Source: Acephala macrosclerotiorum (taxonomy: Eukaryota; Ascomycota; Leotiomycetes; Helotiales; Mollisiaceae). From it: a stretch of DNA of 11,881 nucleotides. The translations under genes and the position numbers were made by a program. The notes beneath the pieces were generated by a model, which ran no database searches, was not told the origin of the DNA, and was given only the letters and a program-made list of their open reading frames with translations. The stretch spans positions 1-11,881 of the forward strand of contig MU119777.1 of assembly GCA_014904845.1 (NCBI GenBank), given 5' to 3'. Shown one piece after another: positions 1 through 8,540 of this stretch. Numbering within the stretch: the stretch's first letter is position 1; the number at the start of each line of letters is the position of its first letter.

Positions 1-464
1 AATAAATTAATAATTAAAATAATTTAACGAATATTATAATAAAATTAATATTTAATAAAATTTTAAAAAAATTTCTAAATACGAATTATTTTAAAATTCG
101 AATAGAAAAATAAATTAAAAAAAGAAAAAACGACAAAAATAGTACAAAGAACTAAAGAGAATATGTATTAAAAAAAAAAAAAAATATATATATATATATT
201 TTTGTATTATATTTCGAATTTTGTAATTATTTAATTTATAAAATTAAAAAAAAAAAATTTATTCCAATTTTAATACTTATAATTCTCGACGAATTTCGAG
301 GATAATACTAATTTATTAGCGTTATTTTTAAAGTTTAATTATATGATTTTTATATTAAAATATTAACGAGTTTTATATAATAATAAATTACAATAAAAAA
401 TAAAAATAAAAATAGTTTTTTAAATAATTGAATTGAATTAATTTTTATTACAAAGAAAAAATTA
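1..464. repeat. AT-rich, RIP-eroded matrix (left end)
   Basis: Nearly pure A/T with no open frame of useful length in any of six frames. It contains a poly-A run followed by about eight AT units (roughly 171-200). The few C residues are mostly in CpG. This is what a transposon or other repeat looks like after heavy C-to-T mutation on both strands. No family can be named from what is left. Confidence 0.7.
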
Positions 465-540
465 CTAGTGTAAATACAATATTAGTTTAGTAGTCACGTG
501 CGACAATAGGCCAGATCGAGACTAGCGCTATTTGCACTAG
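465..540. mobile_element. Short inverted-repeat element, MITE-like
   Basis: A 76-bp patch with normal base composition stands alone in AT-rich matrix. Its ends are inverted repeats of 12 bp: CTAGTGTAAATA at 465-476 and TATTTGCACTAG at 529-540. They match at 11 of 12 positions. The single difference is a C-to-T change at CpA in the left arm (TGTAAA against TGCAAA), the classic RIP step. If the element proper is 468-537, it is flanked by TA on both sides (466-467, 538-539), as expected for a Tc1/mariner-type non-autonomous element. The TA also belongs to the arms, so this is not proof. The interior contains CACGTG and AGCGCT. No coding capacity. It could also be a leftover terminus of a larger element. 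Confidence 0.45.
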
Positions 541-1519
541 AATTGAAATTATATTTTTCAATTTTTACATATTTACTAGATTTAAAAAAAATAATCAATC
601 AACGAATTATTTAATTTATTTGTTTATTTCGTTTTTGATTTATTACTAATAATAAATATTTCTAATAATATTAATAAATAATTTATTATATTATTTTTTA
701 CGTATAAATTTTATAATTTCAATTTTTATTTTTAAAATTTTTATAATATTATTATTATATTTTAAAAAAATATTTTATTAAATTTTAAAAATACGAATTT
801 CGCGTATAAAAAACGAAATAAAAACGATTATAATATGTTTATATAAATCGTATAACGCGATTTTAATAATTTATAAAAAATTATTAATAAATTATTATTT
901 AAAAAAAATTAATTAATAAAATTAATAATTAATTTATAAAAATTAAAAACGTATTAAAAAAGTTTTTAATTAAATAAAAAAAATAATATATAATTTTAAA
1001 TAAAAACTTTTTTTATAAAATAAATAAAATTAAAAAATCGTATATAATATTTTAATAAATTCGATTTAATTTAATTAAAATTTTTATTAATATATTTTAT
1101 AATAAATATATATATTAAAAAATCGAATAAATATTTAAAATATTAAATTTTTAAAAATTATTAATATTAATATTTTTTTTTTAATTAATTTTATTAATTT
1201 TTTTATATAAAAATTTTTTTTTTTTAATTTCTTTTAAATTTTTTAATTTATTTTTTTAATTTATTTCGATTTTTATATTAATTAAATTTAAAAAAATTTA
1301 TAATATAATAAAATTTTATAATTAATAATATTTTTTTTAATATAATATGTATTATTTTTTTATTATTTAATTTTTATAAACGAATTTTAAATTGTAATTA
1401 TTTTATTAATAAATTTTAATTTAATAATAATAAATTTAATTTTTTTTAAATATGATTAAATCGATTAAAAAATTATTATCGAATTTATTAAATTAATTTA
1501 AATTAAAATAATAAATTTT

Positions 1520-1584
1520 ACGTTTAAAACGTTTAAAAAATTTAAAACGTTTTAAATCGTTCAAAGTATTTAAAGCGTTTAAAT
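1520..1584. repeat. Minisatellite, 9-10 bp unit, about 7 copies
   Basis: Seven head-to-tail variants of CGTTTAAAA can be read: CGTTTAAAA, CGTTTAAAAAA, TTTAAAA, CGTTTTAAAT, CGTTCAAAG, TATTTAAAG, CGTTTAAAT. The conserved CG at the unit start fits the CpG-sparing mutation pattern of the block. Variation between units looks like ordinary RIP plus small indels. It may be a degenerated coding repeat or a simple satellite. Confidence 0.6.
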
Positions 1585-2399
1585 TAATTAATCAAAATAT
1601 ATAAATTTAAAATATTAATTTTTTAAACGAAAAATATTAAAACTTTTAATTGTATATTTATATTTATAATATTATAATTAATTATTAAATATTTTTACTA
1701 AGTATTTTATTTTATTTTATTCGATTATATACGTAAAATATATTATACGTTAATTATTTTATTAAATTTAAACTTTCGAAAATAATACGATTTAAATTAT
1801 ATTTAAAATTTAAAATAAAAATTTCGTAAAATAAAACGTTTATTGAAAAACTTTTAAATTAAAAAATTTTGAATTTTAAAATTAAAATACAATTATATTA
1901 ATTCGATTAAATTTAAAATTATATTAATATTTTTTAATAAAAAATATGAAAATTTTTATATTTAAATTTTATAATAATATATTTTAATATATATTCGATA
2001 AAATTTTAAATAATTTAATTTTAAATTTATTAAATTTATTAAATATTTTAATATATTTAAAATATTTAAAACTCGTTTAAAAAATTTGAAAAAAAAATAT
2101 TATTTAATTAATTTAATTAAACGATTTTATTTTTAAAAATATTAAAATTGAAAAAATATTTATTTAAATATAAAAATAATAATTTTATTAAAAAAATATA
2201 ATAAAAAAATAATAATATAAAATTTTATTATAAATTGAATTTAAAAATTTTTTTAATTATTTTAATTTAAAAATCGATTATATTTATATTAAATAAATTA
2301 TAAAAAAAAACCGAATTAAAATATATTGAATTTATAATATATTTTTTTTTTAAATATTTATAATTAAATAATTATAAAAACATTTAATTAATACGAGTT

Positions 2400-3019
2400 T
2401 TATATTTATAATAAAAATTAAATACAAATTAAAAAAATAATAAATTAAACGTTTAATAATTATTTAATTATAAATAATATAAATATATTAATAAAAAAAA
2501 TTATAATATAAATAAATGCGATTACAAATATAAAATCGAATTATATATTATTATAAATAAAAATTTCGAAATATATTATTAAACGATAAATCGAAATTAA
2601 TACGAAATTAATTAATTTAAATTTTTTTAAAAAAGAATTTAAAAAATTAAATAAAAATATAATTATAATAATTTATAAAAAAATATACAAAAATTAATAA
2701 TTTAAATTTTTTTTAATAAAATAATAAATTTTAAAAATTTAATAATAAAAAATAAATAATTATAATAACAAATAAAAAGTTTATTATATTATATAATAAA
2801 ATATTTTTTTTTAATATTAATTATTATTATTAAAAAATATAAAAAATTATAATAAGATTATTAATTTATTTATTAAAATAAAAAAAACAATATAAATTTA
2901 TTTAAAAAAAATTAAAAAAAATTATTATTAATTCGATTATATAATAATAAAATCAAATAATATATAAAAAATTATTAATAAAACGATAATAAAATTATTT
3001 TAATAAATATATATTCGTT

Positions 3020-3050
<31 letters not shown>

Positions 3051-4700
3051 TTATTTTTATTAATATTAAATAAAAAATTAAAACGAGTTATAATTAATAT
3101 ATTTAATTATATAATTATAAATAATAAATAATTAAAATAATATTATAAATATAATAAAAAAATTATAAAAACGAATAAACGATAATAATAATTTTAATAA
3201 ATATTAAAAAAATCGTAATTAAAATTTTAATAAAATAAATATTTTTTAAATAAATTATTAAATAAATTATAAATTTTATAATAAATCGAATAATAATTTT
3301 TCTTAAAAAAATAAATAAAAAAAATTTTATTTTTTTAATTATAATTTATTATAAAAACGATTATTAAAATATTAAAAAAAAAAATTTATATATAAAATTA
3401 TTTAAAAAAAAATTTATTATTTTCAAAAAATATTTAATAATAAAAATCGAAAATAAAATTTTATATAATAATAAATAAATTAAATATTTAAACGTAATAT
3501 TAAATAAAATAACATTTTAAAATATATATAAAAAATAAATATAATAAAATTATATTTATAATCGATTTATTTAAACGTATTATAAACGTAAATTAAAAAA
3601 TATTCGTAATTAAAAAAAATTAATTATTATAAATATTATATTATTATAATTTTTATATAAAAACGAATTATAATAAAAATAAAAATAATAAAAATTTAAA
3701 CGTTTAAATATAATATTAAATAAAATAAAAATAAAAATATTTTCAATTTATAAAATTATATTAAATTTAATTTTAAATTATAAATTAAAAATATTTTTAT
3801 TATTATTTTTTTTAAATATATTTATAAAAAAATAATAATATAAATTTTAAAAAATAAAAAAAATATATATTATTAAAATTTATATTATAAAAAGAAATAA
3901 TTAAAAATCGAAATCGAATTATTTTATTTTATAATTATTAAAAAAAAAAATTTAAATTTATAAATATAAAATATTAATAAATAATAATTATTAAATTTAA
4001 ATAAAAAATAAATTATAATAATTATATATAAAAATTATAATAATAAAAACTATAAAAATTATTATAAAATTATAATTTATATTATAAACGTAATAATAAA
4101 TATTATATATAATCGAAATATATAACGAAATAAAAATTTTATTTATATTATTTAAAAAATTTAAATATATTTTTATTATAATATAAAAACGAAATATTAA
4201 AATTAATACGATTATAAAATTTAATAAATTAAATTAAATATTATAAATTTAAATAATAAAATTAATCGTTAAATATAAAAACAAAATAATTAATAATAAA
4301 ATTTTTTTTAATCGATTTTAATATTATTAATATTATAATTAAATAATTAAAAAAAATTTTTTTTATTAATATTTTTTTAATAAAAAGCGATTTAAAATCG
4401 CGTGTATAAAATATTAAATTAAAATTAAATAAATAATTTTTTTGAAAAAAATTATTAATAAAAATATTATAAATTAAATTAATAAAAAAAATATATATAA
4501 ATTAATAATATTTTTTAAAACGATTATAAAAATATATAAAAAAAATAAAAATACGAAAATATTATTATTAAAACGAAAAATAATATTATTTAATTTTAAA
4601 ATTTTAATTAATATACGATTATAATTATAATTTTATTATATAAATTAATAAAATATAATTATATTTTATAAAAATAATAATTATAAAATTTTTAAATACG
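2400..4700 (+). other. A-rich stretch, possible sense strand of a dead transposon
   Basis: Across roughly 2.3 kb the plus strand is visibly richer in A than in T, unlike the T-leaning stretches before (about 1140-1480) and after. C-to-T on both strands preserves the purine/pyrimidine balance, so a purine-rich strand suggests an ancestral plus-strand coding region, such as a transposon polyprotein or transposase. No motif survives that I can name. This is inference from composition only. Confidence 0.25.
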
Positions 4701-5055
4701 TTTTTATTTTAAATATTAAAATATTAATATATTAAATTTTTATTTTTATTAATTTTATAATTAAATAATATTTAAAAAAAAATTTAATATAAAATTTTAT
4801 TAAAAATACGATTTTATTTAAAATATTAAAATAATAAAATATTAAAATTTAATTTTATAATTATATAATTTTTAATAAAAATATTAAAAAAATTTATTAA
4901 TTTATTAATTTTTATTATTCGATAAAATTTTAAATTATTATAATTTTAATAATTATATTAATTTTAAATATTTATAAAATATTAAAACAATAATTACGTA
5001 TAATATTAAATTACATTGAAATTAATTTTAATTGTATTAAAATTAAAATTATATT

Positions 5056-5148
5056 TTTTTTATTAAAATAAATAACGATTATAATAATTATAAAATATAA
5101 AATTTAAATTTTTATTTTTTACGTTTAATTTATTAATAAATATTTTTA
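5056..5148 (+). repeat. 93-bp direct repeat, copy 1
   Basis: This matches 6218-6310 in the same orientation at 92 of 93 positions. The only difference is A against T in the stretch TAAAATATAAAA / TAAAATTTAAAA. Similarity stops at both edges. The copies are 1,162 bp apart. They could be the short terminal repeats of a miniature LTR-type element spanning about 5056-6310, or one old repeat split by an insertion. Confidence 0.7.
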
Positions 5149-5233
5149 TATAATCAATATTAATTAATAATTAATTTTATAATTAATTATAAATTAATTA
5201 AATATTGTATAAAAAAATTAAATTATAAAAAAT

Positions 5234-5520
5234 AAATTGTTTTAATAATTATTTTTTTATAAAAAAATACTAAAAAATATTTATATATATTAATAAATCG
5301 TTTTAACAATTATTAAATATATAAAAAATATTCAAAGATTTGAATAATTAATAATAAATTATTTTAATAATTATTAATTTATACGTTTATTTTAAATCGC
5401 GTTTATTACGTATTTAAAAAAAATCGATATACGTTTTTTATAAATTGTTTTAACGATTATTAAACGTTATAAAAATTCAAAGACTCAAATAATTAAAATT
5501 AGATTATTTTAATAATTATT
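5234..5520. repeat. Spaced dyad repeat, 60-bp and 146-bp period
   Basis: A box of form AAATYGTTTTAAYRATTATTA occurs at 5234, 5295, 5356, 5442 and 5501. Spacings are 61, 61, 86 and 59 bp. Boxes 2 and 4, and 3 and 5, are 147 and 145 bp apart. A second shared phrase lies between them (TTCAAAGATTTGAATAATTA near 5331, TTCAAAGACTCAAATAATTA near 5477), which indicates a higher-order unit of about 146 bp. The box core AATTGTT-TT-AACAATT is a dyad. Cg in some copies where others have tg or ca suggests the ancestral core was AATCGTT-TT-AACGATT. It may be a subterminal transposase-binding repeat or a satellite. Confidence 0.55.
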
Positions 5521-6217
5521 ATTAATTTTTTCAAATTTACGTTTATTACGTTTTATAATAATTTTTTTATTAAATTTTCGTTTGTTTCAATTAAATATAT
5601 TAATTTGAAAATATTTTTTAAATATTCTATAAAAACTTAATTAATAAAATTTCTTTTTTCGAGTATTTTACGAAAACTCGTATTTTATTTATAATTTTAT
5701 ATTAATAAACTTTTTTTATAATTACAAATTAATCGATTTATAACGCGTGTAAATTGTATTATTTTATAATTACATTTTATAAAACGTCGTTTCAAACTCG
5801 TAAAATTTTAATGTTATTTGTAAAATTTTATATTACTCGAAATAATTATTCGAAAACTTTTACGTTTTTAAATAATTACTCGTAGAACTTTTTATATTAC
5901 TCGAAAATTTCAATAATTTTAAATATTGATTTTATTAATTTTATATAAATAAATAATAATTAAATTTTAAACTACAATTTTATAATCGATTTTACGATTA
6001 TACGTAAAAATATTTAATCGTTAAATTATCGTATATTTTATTTTTTTCACTTAATAAAAAAACTATTATATAATTTAAAATAATATTAAAAAAGTTTAAA
6101 TACGAAAAAAAATAAAAAAACGAATTCGATTTTATAAAAAAAAATCTCGATAAAAAAAATAATAAATAAATATATCGTTTATTATTTTAAATATTATATT
6201 TTTTTAATTTTTATATA

Positions 6218-6310
6218 TTTTTTATTAAAATAAATAACGATTATAATAATTATAAAATTTAAAATTTAAATTTTTATTTTTTACGTTTAATTTATTAATA
6301 AATATTTTTA
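6218..6310 (+). repeat. 93-bp direct repeat, copy 2
   Basis: Partner of 5056-5148. Both copies keep the same CpG sites (AACGATT, TTACGTTT), and all other positions are A or T. That fits two copies of one sequence that both reached RIP saturation and therefore look identical again. Confidence 0.7.
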
Positions 6311-6600
6311 AATTTAAATTTATAACGTTAAATAATTTAATTAATTTAATTAATAAAAAAATTTATTAATTTAAATAATTAAAAACTCTTTTTACTCGTT
6401 AATAATAATTTAATAATAAAATAATTAAACTTTTTAATTTTTTAATAATAATTATATAATAAATTTTAAATTTTTTATTTATTTTTTTAATAAAATTAAA
6501 TTTTTCGCTTTTAATTACTTTTATTACAAAGATTACAAATATTGATTTATCGATTTTATTTATAGTTAAAATGGTGGTAATAAAGTAAATTTATGCATTT

Positions 6601-6758
6601 TTTTTTTTGAGTACTTTTACTAGGGTAGTGCACTGTCACGGGATCTCGATTAACTGGTCACGTCTCTGTTCGACCTTGACACTGCCAAGTTCGTTATGTG
6701 GCGAAGCACAGCAACTACCACGGGTGATTATTACGAATTGTCGACTTATTCATTTGTT
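6601..6758. other. Unexplained segment of normal composition between matrix and gene relic
   Basis: The AT matrix ends abruptly at a T run near 6600-6608, and unbiased sequence begins. No convincing open frame. It lies just 3' of the stop codon of the minus-strand relic, so part may be its old 3' UTR. It has GTCACG twice, 28 bp apart (6635-6640 and about 6657-6664), and TGTCACGGGATC near 6634, which faintly recalls the TGTCACG start of some fungal LTRs. No matching CA end was found, so this remains unassigned. Confidence 0.35.
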
Positions 6759-7138
6759 TCATGAGTAGAGCCTTCCCACGAACAGCCTCTTGGCCCGGTC
6801 GAGGGAGGCAATCGCAATATGCCCAACCCGATCATTCTCGGGCGCTACATCACCCAACCGTAGCTTCAAGTCTTTCCGCATGAGATTTCTCTCAATTCCG
6901 CCTAGTGTGCTTCCTCCTTCAGGCACATCCACATAAGGATTGTCTTTTGTCAGCGTCGACACGTATCCTAGCACATCAGATACTGGTGCCAGCGCTTTCA
7001 AGGCAATTCCACCAACCGCATCTACGAACAACAGCAAACAAGCGGCTAGGAATATTGTAAAACAAGCCCAGTTGACCTTATACCGATTTTCGTATTGGAG
7101 GTTTATTCCGTCGCTATAGATCGTGGTCGCACTCACGT
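6759..7138 (-). pseudogene. Relic fragment 3: last membrane helix and C-terminal tail
   Basis: About 125 codons ending at TGA (6759-6761). The frame opens at a GTG near 7136, so there is no true start here. A membrane helix spans about residues 22-49. Then come DVLGYVSTLTKDNPYV (54-69), GGSTLGGIER (74-83), LKLRLGDV (90-97), GHIAIAS (105-111) and a terminal GRLYS. This tail order is typical of the family and looks complete at its C-terminus. The piece is joined to fragment 2 by a frame change at ACGTGAGTGC. GTGAGT there resembles a splice donor, but the nearest AGs give either a 23-nt segment or a wrong frame. An internal deletion is the simpler reading. Confidence 0.7.
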
Positions 7139-7614
7139 GTCCGACCCTATTCCACTTGTATCAAAGTTCGTAGACTGGAAGAGTAAGGTGTGTGGAATGC
7201 TGGAACTATTCGTAGCATTCATAAAGGCGGCTATGCTGTTGCTTGCGAGGAAGGTCGAATTTGCGATGTATCCATTAACTGCAATGAAAAAGGTTCCGTT
7301 CAGCTCGGTTTTGGTCCCGGGCCAGATAACACCGTTCTCTGACACTCCAAGTGGGACCGGTAGTCCTTGAGTAATGCTGTAACAGTCAAGTTCGAGGTAA
7401 GTGGTGGTGGAGACAAACGCGATATTACCAATACCTGGAATTTTTGACATTGGTATGCCTAACAATGAGGAATAAGCTACCCCGTTTCTTAGTACTGCCT
7501 TCTAGCTAGTGGAATTGGCTGAGATACCTCTGTCGAGTCGTCCGAAGTACGGGATTTTCACATTTCCTCGAAAGTCTAGACTAGACTCTCGCACGGAATT
7601 GGGTGAAATGATGC
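7133..7614 (-). pseudogene. Relic fragment 2: GNVKIP and LLGIP ectodomain
   Basis: Frame continuing from the frameshift near 7612 to TGA at 7133-7135. It reads SSLDFRGNVKIPYFGRLDRG, meets an in-frame TAG at 7502-7504, then continues KAVLRNGVAYSSLLGIPMSKIP, GNIAFVSTTTYLELDC and an ectodomain with N-glycosylation sites NGT, NST, NAT and NSS. The family motifs on both sides of the TAG show that the stop is an internal lesion and not a gene boundary. A 33-nt GT...AG segment (about 7495-7527) would remove the stop in frame, but that is shorter than normal fungal introns. The end, TLLFQSTNFDTSGIGSDT, stops where relatives would go on. Confidence 0.65.
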
Positions 7615-7881
7615 TTGGCTATATATCGAGTTGATCGGTCCTGCAAGTACTTCGGGTAAGTTAGCATCGTCCGGGCCGTAGATTTTTGACGGCTGTGTTG
7701 TGTCGAGATGTTGGATCGTGGCGTTTGAAGAGAGCAACTGATTCTCGGTCTTGATCAAACCCAAGGATAGCTGACTTCCAAGAGGTGAGAAGGCCCAAAC
7801 GATCAGCAGGAAGACTATCAGCTGTTGATGGGTCTTAGAAGCGTGAGTACCGGCAAGCCCGAAACCGGGACTGCTGTACAT
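7576..7881 (-). pseudogene. Relic fragment 1: membrane helix with WAFSPLGSQ
   Basis: Open frame of 101 codons from ATG at 7881 to TAG at 7576-7578. Residues about 19-43 form a hydrophobic helix containing IVWAFSPLGSQLSLGLI, the most recognisable motif of the family. An N-glycosylation site (NAT) is at residue 53. Sense ends at about residue 90 (PINSIYSQA). The true continuation, SIISPNSVRESSLDFRGNV, is in the next frame, so the last eleven or so codons are frameshifted. The ATG at 7881 is probably internal to the ancestral protein. An in-frame TAG lies upstream, near 7945. The fragment overlaps the end of the Ser/Thr-rich frame (7818-7881) in a different frame. Confidence 0.65.
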
Positions 7882-8500
7882 GCGCAGGTAGAGGTTATCC
7901 TGCTGTTGGAGGTAGAGGGAGAGGAAGATACTTTTGAAGTGCTACTACTCCCGAACTTGCTCGATGTGCTGCTTTTTGAGGTGCTCGTTACAATCTTGGA
8001 TATCGATGTAGCTGGCTTGGTGGTAGTAGAAGAATTGCGAGAGCTAGTAGAACTCGACCTTGACGTGAAGAGGTTCGGGTGATGATAGAACTTGGTTTTG
8101 ATGTGGATGAGGTGGCCGATGAGAGTTTCGAGGATGAAGATGTGGAAATTGACGACAACGCCTCTGAGGACGAAGTAGGAGTCGATAAGCTCGTACTTGT
8201 GGATGTGATAGCGATACTGGGTGTAATTGAGAGCAGGGACGTCGTTGATTTGAGGACTGAAGTGCTTGGAAGCAGAAAGGAAGCGATGATGCTGACAACA
8301 GTGGGAGGTGGGGCCGATATCAAGCAAGTATCTAATGTGATAACACCTGCAAGAGCCAGAAGCCCTCCATCGCATGCTGCACTTTTATTGGCCGTGATAG
8401 AAATTGCGGCAAATATAGTGCCAACCATGAAGCATGTGGTACCCAGAGTTACGGAGCTTCCCACCTGCCAGAAGACGTTGCGGGATATGCTACTGCTCAT
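7818..8500 (-). pseudogene. Ser/Thr-rich membrane protein fragment, frame-broken
   Basis: ATG at 8498-8500. The frame reads MSSSISRNVFWQVGSSVTLG with hydrophobic stretches at residues about 12-35 and 45-62, and a weaker one at 68-78. Residues 80-140 are then a low-complexity S/T region. After about residue 142 (SSIITR) this frame loses its S/T character and stops at 7988. The neighbouring frame takes it up near 8065 (TSRSSSTSSRNSSTTTKPAT) and runs S/T-rich to CACTAVP, ending in TGA at 7818. The frame change needs one missing base or an intron of 3n+2; I see no convincing one. The region looks like an O-glycosylated stalk. No family recognised. It may be the broken 5' part of the downstream relic, a separate gene, or a chimera. 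The start codon lies only about 40 bp inside the island, so any promoter would be in eroded DNA. Confidence 0.45.
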
Positions 8501-8540
8501 TATAACCTTTGAGCCAGACGTAGTAACGAGCGTTGATTCG

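Larger units (their letters stand above)
541..6600. repeat. Long RIP-saturated AT isochore block
   Basis: About 6 kb of almost pure A/T without any gene. In 4081-4620 I counted 15 C on the plus strand, 14 of them in CpG. The same habit (ACGA, TCGA, ACGT islets) runs through the whole block. Loss of CpA, CpT and CpC on both strands is the mark of saturated repeat-induced point mutation, here sparing CpG. The ancestral content was presumably transposons. Substructures that survive are listed separately. Protein-level identification is not possible by eye, because stops occur every few codons in all frames. Confidence 0.75.
6759..7881 (-). pseudogene. Relic of a fungal multi-membrane-helix protein of unknown function
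   Basis: Three colinear fragments on the minus strand together resemble one ascomycete family of uncharacterised membrane proteins that I recognise by motif order. These are a membrane helix with WAFSPLGSQLSL, then GNVKIP, then YSSLLGIPMSKIP with TYLELDC, an N-glycosylated ectodomain, a final helix, and a cytoplasmic tail with DVLGYVSTLTKDNPYV and GHIAIAS. The reading frame is broken near 7612 (one base missing, or two extra), by TAG at 7502-7504, and at about 7133-7138, where the frame changes. From memory, intact relatives have a much longer, cysteine-containing ectodomain between the LLGIP region and the last helix, so an internal stretch is probably lost here. The TAG can be explained as CAG mutated at CpA. 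No GT-AG intron of normal length repairs the breaks. Function of the family is unknown; a plasma-membrane location is inferred. Confidence 0.7.

Noticed and set aside
1..6600. Mitochondrial DNA or an extremely AT-rich protist genome.
   Set aside because: No mitochondrial genes or tRNAs, stops in all frames, CpG-only C retention, and an embedded island with ascomycete nuclear-type coding sequence fit a RIP isochore better.
6634..6665. Start of a Gypsy-type LTR (TGTCACGGGATC).
   Set aside because: No matching CA end, no second copy in the window and no target duplication; the resemblance is only to the first few bases.
7116..7138. GTGAGT at the junction of relic fragments 2 and 3 as an intron donor.
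   Set aside because: The first AG gives a 23-nt intron, the next a 60-nt one that leads into the wrong frame for the conserved C-terminal helix.
7095..7370. Plus-strand open frame of 91 codons.
   Set aside because: It lies opposite the relic's ectodomain frame, which has clear family motifs and glycosylation sites; the plus-strand translation has none.
7495..7527. A 33-nt GT-AG segment that would remove the TAG at 7502-7504 in frame.
   Set aside because: Too short for usual fungal introns, and the other breaks remain; kept only as a remote alternative.
8044..8298. Minus-strand frame rich in Arg, His and Pro.
   Set aside because: Third-frame shadow of the Ser/Thr-rich region; composition is explained by the overlapping frames.
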